From contig CAMDQV010000046.1 of NCBI GenBank assembly GCA_945906015.1, positions 1-10,823 of the forward strand: a stretch of 10,823 bases of DNA, written 5' to 3'. Source of the DNA: Pedobacter schmidteae. Its GTDB lineage: Bacteria > Bacteroidota > Bacteroidia > Sphingobacteriales > Sphingobacteriaceae. The position numbers and the translations under genes were made by a program. How positions within the stretch are numbered: the stretch's first letter is position 1; the number at the start of each line of letters is the position of its first letter. The notes beneath the pieces are model-generated. The model saw only the letters and a program-made list of their open reading frames with translations, had not been told where the DNA came from and made no database searches. Positions 1-8,442 of this stretch are shown here, piece after piece.

Positions 1-16
1 TGTTGAGATTAAGTAA
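1..16 (+). CDS. rplL: Ribosomal protein L7/L12, last codons (partial)
   Basis: Only the 3' end is present: reading from base 2 gives V-E-I-K followed by a TAA stop at 14-16. L7/L12 proteins typically end in a short valine/glutamate/lysine strand of this kind (VEVK in E. coli), and rplL is the usual gene immediately upstream of rpoB. The call rests on this four-residue match plus gene order, so it is suggestive and not proven. L7/L12 forms the ribosomal stalk that recruits translation factors. The stop is followed by a GC-rich stem-loop and then rpoB, as in the rplJL-rpoBC arrangement known from many bacteria. Confidence 0.65.
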
Positions 17-39
17 TTCTTAACTCATAAAATATGGTT

Positions 40-65
40 TAGACCCCGATTTTCGTCGGGGTCTA
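40..65 (+). terminator. GC-rich stem-loop between rplL and rpoB (terminator, attenuator or processing site)
   Basis: Bases 40-49 pair perfectly with 56-65 (10 bp, core GACCCCGA/TCGGGGTC) around a six-base loop, TTTTCG. The stem begins 23 nt after the rplL stop. No run of T follows it (the next bases are TTGCCATTTG), so it is not a classical strong intrinsic terminator. In E. coli the rplL-rpoB gap carries a partial attenuator and an RNase III processing site that lower rpoBC expression relative to the ribosomal genes. An equivalent role here is an inference from position and structure. Confidence 0.6.
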
Positions 66-163
66 TTGCCATTTGTATAATACCCATTGTATGTATGATC
101 TACATCGCCGTAATATTGGCAAAACAGGTCGCAGTTTATTTACTAAACTAAATTCTCAATCCC

Positions 164-3100
164 TTGGCAAACAAAATTAAGCACAACGAAAGAGTAAATT
201 TTGCTACCAGTAAGCATGTAATGGATTATCCTGATTTTCTGGATGTTCAGTTACAATCTTTCAAGGAATTTTTTCAGCTTGAAACCACTTCAGACAACCG
301 CCATCAGGAAGGTTTGTTTAAAGTTTTCTCCGAAAATTTTCCGATCTCTGATTCAAGAAATATATTCGTTTTAGAATTTCTTGATTATTTCATTGATCCC
401 CCGCGCTATGACATACATGAGTGTATTGAGCGTGGTTTAACGTATAGTGTTCCTTTAAAGGCTAAGCTACGCTTATCTTGTAATGACGCTGAACATGAAG
501 ATTTTGAAACAATTGTTCAGGATGTTTATTTGGGAACTATCCCATACATGACTCCTAAAGGAACCTTTGTGATAAATGGCGCAGAGCGCGTAATCGTTTC
601 TCAATTACACCGCTCTCCGGGAGTGTTCTTCGGCCAAAGCCGTCACACAAACGGAACCAAATTGTATTCAGCCCGTGTAATTCCTTTCAAAGGATCCTGG
701 ATCGAGTTTGCAACCGACGTTAATAATGTCATGTACGCATACATTGATCGTAAGAAAAAATTCCCGGTTACCACCTTATTGCGTGCTATCGGTTATGACT
801 CTGATAAGGATATTCTTGAATTATTCGAATTAGCGGATGAAATAAAAGTTAGCAAATCTGGCTTGAAAAAAGCCGTAGGCCGCAAACTTGCAGCAAGAGT
901 GCTCAAGAAATGGGTTGAAGATTTTGTGGATGAAGATACCGGCGAAGTTGTTTCAATTGATCGTAATGAGATCATCATGGAACGTGAAACCGTTTTAGAA
1001 GACGAGCATATCGATATGATCATCGAAGCTGGTGTTAAAACAATTATCCTTACCAAAGAGGATGCTGTTAACAGCGGTGATTATACCATTATATACAATA
1101 CTTTACAAAAAGATACCTCAAACTCTGAGAAGGAAGCGGTAGAACATATCTATCGTCAATTACGTAATGCTGAACCACCTGATGAAGAAACAGCTCGTGG
1201 TATCATCGATCGTTTATTCTTCTCTGATAAGAGATATGATCTTGGTGATGTGGGTCGTTACCGCATCAATCGTAAATTGAAATTAAGTACTCCTGTTGAA
1301 ACTAAAGTTTTAACCAAGCAGGATATCATTGCTATTGTTAAGTATCTGATCAAATTGATCAATTCAAAAGCAGAGGTAGATGATATTGATCACTTGTCAA
1401 ACCGTCGTGTTCGTACCGTTGGTGAACAACTTTATGCACAGTTCGGTGTTGGTCTTGCACGTATGGCTCGTACTATTCGTGAACGAATGAACATTCGTGA
1501 TAACGAAGTATTCACACCAACTGACTTGATCAATGCACGTACATTATCTTCAGTGATCAATTCGTTTTTCGGAACAAACCAGTTGTCACAGTTCATGGAC
1601 CAAACCAATCCTCTTGCAGAGATCACGCACAAGCGTCGTCTTTCAGCCTTAGGCCCAGGTGGTCTTTCTCGTGAGCGTGCAGGTTTTGAGGTTCGTGACG
1701 TTCATTATACCCATTATGGCCGTTTATGTACTATTGAAACTCCTGAGGGACCGAATATTGGTTTGATATCTTCTCTTTGTGTTCATGCTAAGATTAATAA
1801 CCTTGGTTTTATCGAAACTCCTTACCGTAAGGTTCAAGATGGTCGTGTTGTAGTTGAAGAACCTGTAATTTACCTTTCTGCAGAAGATGAAGAAGGAAAA
1901 ACTATTGGTCAGGCAAATGCAGTTTATGATGATAAAGGTAATTTTGAAACTCCAAATGTAAAGGCACGTTATGAAGGTGACTTCCCAATAATTGAGCCTA
2001 AGAAGTTAGATCTAATGGACATTGCTCCAAATCAGATTACTTCTATTGCTGCATCATTGATTCCTTTCCTGGAGCATGATGATGCTAACCGTGCATTGAT
2101 GGGATCCAATATGCAACGTCAGGCTGTACCTTTATTACGTCCTGAAGCTCCAATTGTTGGAACTGGTCTTGAAGGCCGTGTAGCCCGTGATTCACGTACA
2201 CTTATTAATGCTGAAGGTACTGGAGTGGTTGAATATGTTGATGCCAATGAGATCCGTATTCGTTATGAAAGAAATGAAGATGATGTTCTTGTATCTTTTG
2301 AAGGTGAAGTTAAATCATATCGCCTGATCAAGTTCAAGAAGACCAACCAGAGTACGTGTATCAACTTGAAGCCTATCGTAAGAAAAGGTCAGAAAGTTGA
2401 AAAAGGACAGGTTCTTTGTGAAGGTTATGCAACTCAGGATGGAGAATTAGCATTAGGAAGAAATCTTAAAGTGGCATTCATGCCTTGGCAAGGATTTAAC
2501 TTTGAGGATGCGATTGTTATTTCAGAGCGTGTTGTTTCACAAGATATTTTTACTTCTTTACATATTGAAGAATTTGAATTAGAGGTTCGTGATACAAAAC
2601 GTGGTGAAGAAGAATTAACTCCTGATATTCCTAACGTTTCTGAAGAAGCTACTAAAGATCTTGACGAAAACGGTATTATCCGTGTTGGGGCTGAGATTAA
2701 AGAAGGTGATATTCTGATTGGTAAGATCACTCCAAAAGGAGAGTCTGATCCTTCGCCAGAAGAAAAATTGTTGCGTGCAATCTTTGGTGACAAAGCAGGT
2801 GATGTGAAGGATGCATCGTTGAAAACTCCACCGTCAATTCATGGGGTAGTGATCGATACTAAATTATTCTCACGTGCTAAGAAAACTACCAAACAAGAAG
2901 AGAAAGCTCTTATTGAGAAGTTAGATGCTAAGCACAATAAAGCAGTTAAGGAATTGAAAGAAACCTTAATTGAGAAATTGTTCGTTATTGTGAATGGTAA
3001 AACATCGCAGGGTGTATTTAATGTATATAAAGAGTTGCTAGTAGCTAAAGGTGTAAAATTCACCCAGAAAATACTAACTGAACTTGAATTTGCAAACGTG

Positions 3101-3973
3101 AACCCAACTAAATGGACAACTGATGAAGACAAGAATGAGCTAATCAAACAAACTCTTCACAATTACAACATTAAGCTGAACGAAGAGCTAGGTGCTTATA
3201 AGCGTGATAAGTTTGCGATCAGTGTAGGTGATGAGCTTCCATCAGGAATTGTACAAATGGCTAAAGTTTATGTTGCTAAAAAACGTAAGCTGAAAGTAGG
3301 TGATAAAATGGCGGGTCGTCACGGAAATAAGGGTATTGTTGCAAGAATCGTTCGCGATGAAGACATGCCTTTCCTTGAAGACGGAACTCCGGTGGATATA
3401 GTACTTAATCCACTTGGTGTACCATCACGTATGAACCTTGGACAAATTTATGAGACCGTTTTAGGATGGGCTGGTAAAGAACTTAGAATGAAATTCGCTA
3501 CACCAATCTTTGACGGAGCATCTCATGATGAAGTTGAAGAATGGGTTGATAAAGCTGGAATTCCTAAGTCAGGAAGAACCTACTTATACAATGGTTTAAC
3601 CGGAGATCGTTTTGATCAGCAGACTACAGTTGGCATTATTTATATGCTGAAACTGGGTCACATGGTTGATGATAAAATGCACGCCCGTTCAATCGGACCA
3701 TATTCATTGATTACACAGCAGCCATTGGGTGGTAAAGCCCAGTTTGGTGGTCAGCGTTTTGGTGAGATGGAAGTTTGGGCACTGGAAGCATTTGGTGCTG
3801 CCAACATCCTTCAGGAAATACTTACTGTTAAGTCTGATGATGTGGTAGGACGTGCAAAAACCTACGAAGCAATCGTTAAAGGTGAAACCCTTCCAACTCC
3901 ATCAGTTCCCGAATCATTCAATGTATTGGTTCATGAATTAAGAGGTTTAGGTTTGGATATCACATTAGACTAA
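164..3973 (+). CDS. rpoB: DNA-directed RNA polymerase subunit beta
   Basis: Catalytic beta subunit of RNA polymerase, 1269 aa, a usual length for Bacteroidota. The rifampicin pocket lies at residues 470-496. The residues matching E. coli Q513, D516, H526, S531 and L533 (Q476, D479, H489, S494, L496) are all of the sensitive type, so no rifampicin-resistance change is seen there. The NFEDA motif is at 779-783 (E781, D782 near the active-site metal). The GDKMAGRHGNKG motif is at 1046-1057 (K1048 and K1056 match E. coli K1065 and K1073). The C-terminus has the typical ELRGLGL motif. A charged insertion-like stretch lies at about 915-1020. The start is TTG: an in-frame TAA at 149-151 precedes it, the only other upstream codons are not usual starts, and the first ATG (221) would cut off the conserved MANK...RVNFA N-terminus. 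No Shine-Dalgarno sequence is visible, as is common in this phylum. Oddity: the motif normally reading CPIETPEG has Thr at residue 523. Cotranscription with rplL upstream and rpoC downstream is likely. Confidence 0.98.
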   Translation: MANKIKHNERVNFATSKHVMDYPDFLDVQLQSFKEFFQLETTSDNRHQEGLFKVFSENFPISDSRNIFVLEFLDYFIDPPRYDIHECIERGLTYSVPLKAKLRLSCNDAEHEDFETIVQDVYLGTIPYMTPKGTFVINGAERVIVSQLHRSPGVFFGQSRHTNGTKLYSARVIPFKGSWIEFATDVNNVMYAYIDRKKKFPVTTLLRAIGYDSDKDILELFELADEIKVSKSGLKKAVGRKLAARVLKKWVEDFVDEDTGEVVSIDRNEIIMERETVLEDEHIDMIIEAGVKTIILTKEDAVNSGDYTIIYNTLQKDTSNSEKEAVEHIYRQLRNAEPPDEETARGIIDRLFFSDKRYDLGDVGRYRINRKLKLSTPVETKVLTKQDIIAIVKYLIKLINSKAEVDDIDHLSNRRVRTVGEQLYAQFGVGLARMARTIRERMNIRDNEVFTPTDLINARTLSSVINSFFGTNQLSQFMDQTNPLAEITHKRRLSALGPGGLSRERAGFEVRDVHYTHYGRLCTIETPEGPNIGLISSLCVHAKINNLGFIETPYRKVQDGRVVVEEPVIYLSAEDEEGKTIGQANAVYDDKGNFETPNVKARYEGDFPIIEPKKLDLMDIAPNQITSIAASLIPFLEHDDANRALMGSNMQRQAVPLLRPEAPIVGTGLEGRVARDSRTLINAEGTGVVEYVDANEIRIRYERNEDDVLVSFEGEVKSYRLIKFKKTNQSTCINLKPIVRKGQKVEKGQVLCEGYATQDGELALGRNLKVAFMPWQGFNFEDAIVISERVVSQDIFTSLHIEEFELEVRDTKRGEEELTPDIPNVSEEATKDLDENGIIRVGAEIKEGDILIGKITPKGESDPSPEEKLLRAIFGDKAGDVKDASLKTPPSIHGVVIDTKLFSRAKKTTKQEEKALIEKLDAKHNKAVKELKETLIEKLFVIVNGKTSQGVFNVYKELLVAKGVKFTQKILTELEFANVNPTKWTTDEDKNELIKQTLHNYNIKLNEELGAYKRDKFAISVGDELPSGIVQMAKVYVAKKRKLKVGDKMAGRHGNKGIVARIVRDEDMPFLEDGTPVDIVLNPLGVPSRMNLGQIYETVLGWAGKELRMKFATPIFDGASHDEVEEWVDKAGIPKSGRTYLYNGLTGDRFDQQTTVGIIYMLKLGHMVDDKMHARSIGPYSLITQQPLGGKAQFGGQRFGEMEVWALEAFGAANILQEILTVKSDDVVGRAKTYEAIVKGETLPTPSVPESFNVLVHELRGLGLDITLD

Positions 3974-3979
3974 TTAAGC

Positions 3980-4051
3980 AGAAAGCCGAAAGCAAAAAGC
4001 AAAAAGCGAACAACATCGCCAAAGCTTTCAACTTTCAGCTTTCAGCTTTAA
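3980..4051 (+). repeat. Facing heptad repeat arrays in the rpoB-rpoC spacer
   Basis: Four tandem seven-base units of pattern NNAAAGC (3980-4007) are followed by a 16-nt spacer (4008-4023) and four units of the complementary pattern (4024-4051: GCTTTCA, ACTTTCA, GCTTTCA, GCTTTAA). Folded unit against unit, 20 of 28 positions pair, and because the units are alike the arms could also pair when shifted by one unit. The element fills most of the 92-nt spacer and ends 14 nt before the rpoC start. It may be a hairpin acting on mRNA stability, processing or polymerase pausing, or a copy of a dispersed genomic repeat. I cannot tell which from one copy. Confidence 0.8.
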
Positions 4052-4065
4052 ACTTATAAAGAGCT

Positions 4066-7000
4066 ATGTCTTACAAGAAAGATAATAAAATCAAAAGTAA
4101 TTTCACCTCGATAACCATTAGTTTAGCTTCTCCTGAATCAATTCTGGAGCGTTCAAGCGGTGAGGTATTAAAGCCGGAAACTATCAACTACCGTACTTAC
4201 AAACCTGAGCGTGATGGCTTATTCTGCGAGCGTATTTTCGGTCCCGTAAAGGATTACGAATGTCATTGCGGTAAATATAAGCGTATCCGTTATAAAGGTA
4301 TTGTCTGCGACCGTTGCGGTGTTGAAGTAACTGAAAAGAAAGTACGTCGTGAGCGTATGGGGCACATCAACCTTGTGGTTCCTGTTGCACACATCTGGTA
4401 TTTCCGTTCATTGCCAAACAAGATCGGTTATTTGTTAGGTTTACCTACCAAAAAGTTAGATTTAATCATTTATTATGAGCGTTATGTAGTTATTCAGCCA
4501 GGATTAAAGGAGGCAGATGGTATTCTAAAAATGGACTTCTTAACCGAAGAAGAATATTTGGATATCTTGGATACCTTACCAAAAGAAAACCAATATCTTG
4601 ATGATAAAGACCCTGAGAAATTCATCGCAAAGATGGGTGCTGAGGCTCTTCAAGATCTTTTAGGTCGTTTGGATCTTGATCAGCAGTCTTATGACCTTCG
4701 TCATCAGGCAGCAACTGAAACTTCACAGCAGCGTAAAACTGAGGCCTTGAAACGTCTTCAGGTTGTAGAAGCCTTCCGTGGTGCAAATACTCGTATTGAG
4801 AATAATCCAGAATGGATGATCGTTAAGATCGTTCCGGTTATTCCACCTGAATTACGTCCTTTGGTTCCTTTAGAAGGCGGTCGTTTTGCAACTTCCGATT
4901 TGAATGATCTTTACCGTCGTGTAATTATTCGTAACAATCGTTTAAAGCGTTTGATCGAGATCAAAGCTCCAGAAGTGATTTTACGTAACGAGAAGCGTAT
5001 GCTTCAGGAGTCTGTCGATTCACTATTTGACAACTCACGTAAAGTTAATGCAGTTAAAACAGAAGGTAATCGTGCTTTAAAATCACTTTCAGACATTCTG
5101 AAGGGCAAGCAGGGTCGTTTCCGTCAAAACTTACTTGGAAAACGTGTAGATTATTCAGCACGTTCAGTAATTGTTGTTGGACCGAACCTGAAATTGCATG
5201 AATGCGGTTTGCCTAAAGATATGGCTGCCGAGCTGTTCAAACCATTCATCATTCGTAAAATGATCGAAAGAGGAGTGGTAAAAACAGTAAAATCAGCTAA
5301 AAAGATTGTAGATCGTAAAGATCCAATTGTTTGGGATATTCTTGAAAATGTATTGAAAGGCCACCCGGTATTATTAAACCGTGCTCCAACATTGCACCGT
5401 TTAGGTATCCAGTCTTTCCAGCCAAAATTGGTTGAAGGTAAGGCAATTCAATTACATCCATTAGTTTGTACTGCATTTAACGCAGATTTTGATGGTGATC
5501 AGATGGCTGTACACTTACCATTAGGTAATGCTGCAATCCTAGAAGCCCAAATGCTGATGCTTGCTTCGCATAACATTCTAAATCCTGCAAATGGTACTCC
5601 AATCACAGTGCCTTCACAGGATATGGTTTTGGGTCTTTATTATATTACTAAAGGCCGCAGAACTGACGAAGGTCGTGTTGTTTTAGGACAGGATCAAACT
5701 TTCTATTCTCCTGAAGAAGTTATTATCGCTTATAATGAGCGTAAAATAGATCTTCATGCATTCATCAAGGTTAAAGCCTTTGTGAAAGAAAAGGATGGAA
5801 GTATCGTCAATAAAATTATTGAAACAACTGTCGGACGTGTTCTCTTTAACCAGAGAGTTCCGGTAGAAGTTGGATATATCAATGAACTTCTTACCAAGAA
5901 ATCACTTCGTGATATCATTGGTGATGTTGTGAAAAACACAGGTATGGCTCGTGCAGCACAGTTTCTTGATGATATCAAAGAATTAGGTTTCCAGATGGCA
6001 TTTCAGGGTGGTCTTTCCTTTAATCTTCAGGATCTTAACATTCCTGCAGAGAAGGCTCATCTGATTGAACAGGCAAGTAAGGAAGTTGAAGAAGTAATGA
6101 ATAACTATAACATGGGTTTCATTACCAACAACGAACGTTACAACCAGATCATCGATATCTGGACTCGTATCAATAACCGTCTGACGGCCAATGTAATGAA
6201 TCAGCTTTCGAGCGATAATCAGGGCTTCAACTCAGTCTATATGATGCTTGATTCAGGAGCCCGTGGTTCTAAAGAGCAAATTCGTCAGTTATGCGGAATG
6301 CGTGGTTTGATGGCTAAGCCTCAGAAATCAGGTTCAGGTGGAGAGATTATTGAAAATCCAATTCTTTCTAACTTTAAAGAAGGATTATCGGTATTAGAGT
6401 ATTTCATCTCCACTCACGGTGCTCGTAAAGGTTTGGCTGATACGGCATTAAAGACTGCGGATGCTGGTTACTTGACTCGTCGTTTGCATGATGTGGCTCA
6501 AGATATGATTGTTGGTGAGACTGATTGTGGTACATTAAGAGGAATTTATACAACTGCATTGAAAGATAATGAAGATGTTGTTGAGCCTTTATATGACCGT
6601 ATTTTAGGTAGAACCAGTTTACATGATGTTTATGATCCATTGACTAATGAATTATTAGTTTCTGCTGGTGAGGATATTGAAGAGCATATTGCTGTTAATA
6701 TTGAAAACTCTCCACTTGAGGGAATAGAAATTCGTTCAGTTCTTACTTGCGAAAGTAAGCGTGGTGTTTGTGCTTTATGTTACGGACGTAACCTTGCAAC
6801 CGGTAAACGTGTGCAGATGGGTGAGGCTGTTGGTGTAATTGCAGCTCAGTCTATTGGTGAGCCTGGAACACAGTTAACATTACGTACATTCCACGTGGGT
6901 GGTACTGCTTCGAACATTGCTGCTGAATCTCAGATCAATGCTAAGTTTGATGGTGTAATTGAGTTTGAAAACGTTAGGACTGTTAGTCACGATACTGCAG

Positions 7001-8352
7001 AAGGAGCCCTTGAAGTTGTCTTAGGACGTTCAGGTGAATTCCGTATCGTTGAGCCAGGTACCAACAAAATGATCATGTCTAACAACATTCCTTACGGTGC
7101 ATTTCTGTATGTTAAGGATGGTGCTAAGATCTCTAAAGGCGACAAAATTTGTAGCTGGGATCCATATAATGCAGTTATCATTTCTGAATTTGAAGGTAAG
7201 GCTGAATTTGAGGCAATCATCGAAGGTGTTACCTTCCGTGAAGAATCTGATGAGCAAACCGGTCACAGAGAGAAAGTTATTATTGACACCCGTGATAAAA
7301 CTAAGAATCCAGTTATCCGTGTAGCCGATAAAAAAGGTAATGGTATTAAAGGATATAACATTCCTGTAGGTGCACACATTGCTGTTGAAGAGAATGAAAA
7401 AGTGAAAATTGGACAGATTATTGCTAAAATTCCCCGTTCAACTGGTAAAACAAGAGATATTACAGGTGGTTTACCTCGTGTAACCGAGTTATTCGAAGCT
7501 CGTAATCCTTCAAACCCTGCAGTTGTTACTGAAATCGATGGTGTTGTAACTTTAGGTGGTGTTAAACGTGGTAATCGTGAAATGTCAATCGAGTCAAAAG
7601 ACGGGCAAGTTAAGAAATACCTTGTTCCATTGTCTAAACACATTCTAGTTCAGGATAATGACTTTGTGAAAGCTGGAATGCCTTTATCAGACGGATCAAT
7701 TTCACCTGCTGATATTTTATCGATTAAAGGACCGGCAGCAGTTCAGGAATACCTTGTTAATGGTATTCAGGAAGTATATCGTTTGCAAGGTGTTAAGATC
7801 AATGATAAGCATTTTGAAACCATCGTTCACCAAATGATGCAAAAAGTGATGATTGAAGATGCCGGTGATACCCGTTTCCTTGAAAAGGAATTGGTTGATC
7901 GTTGGGATTTCCAATTGGAGAACGATGAGATCTATGATAAGAGAATTGTAATCGATCCAGGAGAATCTGTTAATTTAAAATCTGGTCAAATCATTTCAGT
8001 ACGTAAATTAAGGGATGAAAATTCTGTTCTTAAGCGTAAGGATATGAAGCTTGTTGAAACTCGTGATGCAATTTCAGCCACTTCAAGTCAAATGTTGCAA
8101 GGTATTACCCGTGCTTCATTGGGAACTAAATCATTCATCTCTGCAGCTTCCTTCCAGGAAACTACTAAGGTATTGAATGAGGCAGCTATTAGCGGAAAAC
8201 GTGATAATCTGTTAGGTTTGAAAGAGAATGTGATCGTAGGTCACTTGATTCCTTCAGGAACAGGATTACGTCAATACGAACGTATTATTGTAGGTTCACA
8301 AGATGAATATGATAAATTAATGGCTTCCAAACAGGAAGAAATGGAGGCTTAA
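4066..8352 (+). CDS. rpoC: DNA-directed RNA polymerase subunit beta'
   Basis: Largest catalytic subunit of RNA polymerase, 1428 aa, with the single-subunit architecture normal outside cyanobacteria. The N-terminal zinc site uses C66, C68, C81 and C84. The catalytic NADFDGDQ motif is at 472-479, with magnesium-binding D474, D476 and D478. The second zinc site is C821, C895, C902 and C905. The bridge-helix/trigger-loop region includes GEPGTQLTLRTFHVGG (931-946), where R940 and H943 match E. coli R933 and H936. The trigger loop is interrupted by an inserted domain at about 950-1125, in the position of the E. coli SI3 insertion, and resumes with TRDITGGLPRVTELFEAR (1129-1146). The ATG is well supported: an in-frame TAA lies three codons upstream (4057-4059) and the N-terminus SPESILERSSGEV is the standard clamp start. 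No strong Shine-Dalgarno is seen. It lies 92 nt after rpoB across a repeat element and ends in a strong terminator. Confidence 0.98.
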   Translation: MSYKKDNKIKSNFTSITISLASPESILERSSGEVLKPETINYRTYKPERDGLFCERIFGPVKDYECHCGKYKRIRYKGIVCDRCGVEVTEKKVRRERMGHINLVVPVAHIWYFRSLPNKIGYLLGLPTKKLDLIIYYERYVVIQPGLKEADGILKMDFLTEEEYLDILDTLPKENQYLDDKDPEKFIAKMGAEALQDLLGRLDLDQQSYDLRHQAATETSQQRKTEALKRLQVVEAFRGANTRIENNPEWMIVKIVPVIPPELRPLVPLEGGRFATSDLNDLYRRVIIRNNRLKRLIEIKAPEVILRNEKRMLQESVDSLFDNSRKVNAVKTEGNRALKSLSDILKGKQGRFRQNLLGKRVDYSARSVIVVGPNLKLHECGLPKDMAAELFKPFIIRKMIERGVVKTVKSAKKIVDRKDPIVWDILENVLKGHPVLLNRAPTLHRLGIQSFQPKLVEGKAIQLHPLVCTAFNADFDGDQMAVHLPLGNAAILEAQMLMLASHNILNPANGTPITVPSQDMVLGLYYITKGRRTDEGRVVLGQDQTFYSPEEVIIAYNERKIDLHAFIKVKAFVKEKDGSIVNKIIETTVGRVLFNQRVPVEVGYINELLTKKSLRDIIGDVVKNTGMARAAQFLDDIKELGFQMAFQGGLSFNLQDLNIPAEKAHLIEQASKEVEEVMNNYNMGFITNNERYNQIIDIWTRINNRLTANVMNQLSSDNQGFNSVYMMLDSGARGSKEQIRQLCGMRGLMAKPQKSGSGGEIIENPILSNFKEGLSVLEYFISTHGARKGLADTALKTADAGYLTRRLHDVAQDMIVGETDCGTLRGIYTTALKDNEDVVEPLYDRILGRTSLHDVYDPLTNELLVSAGEDIEEHIAVNIENSPLEGIEIRSVLTCESKRGVCALCYGRNLATGKRVQMGEAVGVIAAQSIGEPGTQLTLRTFHVGGTASNIAAESQINAKFDGVIEFENVRTVSHDTAEGALEVVLGRSGEFRIVEPGTNKMIMSNNIPYGAFLYVKDGAKISKGDKICSWDPYNAVIISEFEGKAEFEAIIEGVTFREESDEQTGHREKVIIDTRDKTKNPVIRVADKKGNGIKGYNIPVGAHIAVEENEKVKIGQIIAKIPRSTGKTRDITGGLPRVTELFEARNPSNPAVVTEIDGVVTLGGVKRGNREMSIESKDGQVKKYLVPLSKHILVQDNDFVKAGMPLSDGSISPADILSIKGPAAVQEYLVNGIQEVYRLQGVKINDKHFETIVHQMMQKVMIEDAGDTRFLEKELVDRWDFQLENDEIYDKRIVIDPGESVNLKSGQIISVRKLRDENSVLKRKDMKLVETRDAISATSSQMLQGITRASLGTKSFISAASFQETTKVLNEAAISGKRDNLLGLKENVIVGHLIPSGTGLRQYERIIVGSQDEYDKLMASKQEEMEA

Positions 8353-8371
8353 CTCCTGCCATGTTATACTT

Positions 8372-8402
8372 AAAAGTCCTTCTGAAAAGAAGGACTTTTT
8401 TT
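8372..8402 (+). terminator. Intrinsic terminator after rpoC
   Basis: A perfect 12-bp stem (8372-8383 with 8388-8399) encloses a GAAA tetraloop, and the 3' arm runs into seven T residues (8396-8402), with four more after a single A. It begins 19 nt after the rpoC stop. This is the strongest transcription stop in the window and should end the rplL-rpoBC transcript. Because the stem is flanked by A on one side and T on the other, it could also function on the other strand, but no gene reads into it from that side nearby. Confidence 0.93.
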
Positions 8403-8442
8403 ATTTTCCTTAAAATGTTTTCAGAATTAATAACTTTATGGT

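Noticed and set aside
76..81. TATAAT in the rpoB leader as a sigma-70 type promoter
   Set aside because: The nearest TTGCCA (66-71) is only four bases away, not 16-18, and the primary sigma factor of Bacteroidota uses TTTG/TAnnTTTG instead. A chance AT-rich match is more likely.
102..109. ACATCGCC shared by the rpoB leader and the rpoB-rpoC spacer (4013-4020)
   Set aside because: A single eight-base match lying at different distances from the two start codons (54 and 45 nt), with no shared flanks. Chance cannot be excluded and no role is evident.
111..118. TAATATTG as a -7 element for rpoB
   Set aside because: It departs from TAnnTTTG at a fixed position and the only upstream candidate (ATTG at 86-89) is also imperfect. 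Too weak to list as a promoter.
950..1200. Rifampicin-resistance substitutions in RpoB (general check of the gene)
   Set aside because: At the classical positions (residues 476, 479, 489, 494, 496 and 527) all residues are of the sensitive type. Only the Thr523 change was kept as an observation.
2434..2793. 119-codon open frame on the - strand inside rpoB
   Set aside because: It lies wholly within a conserved coding gene, has no family resemblance and no start context. It is a shadow of rpoB codon use, like the other antisense frames in rpoB and rpoC.
7263..7643. 126-codon open frame on the - strand inside rpoC
   Set aside because: Serine/threonine/proline-rich translation typical of the antisense of a coding strand, overlapping essential rpoC sequence. 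No independent support.
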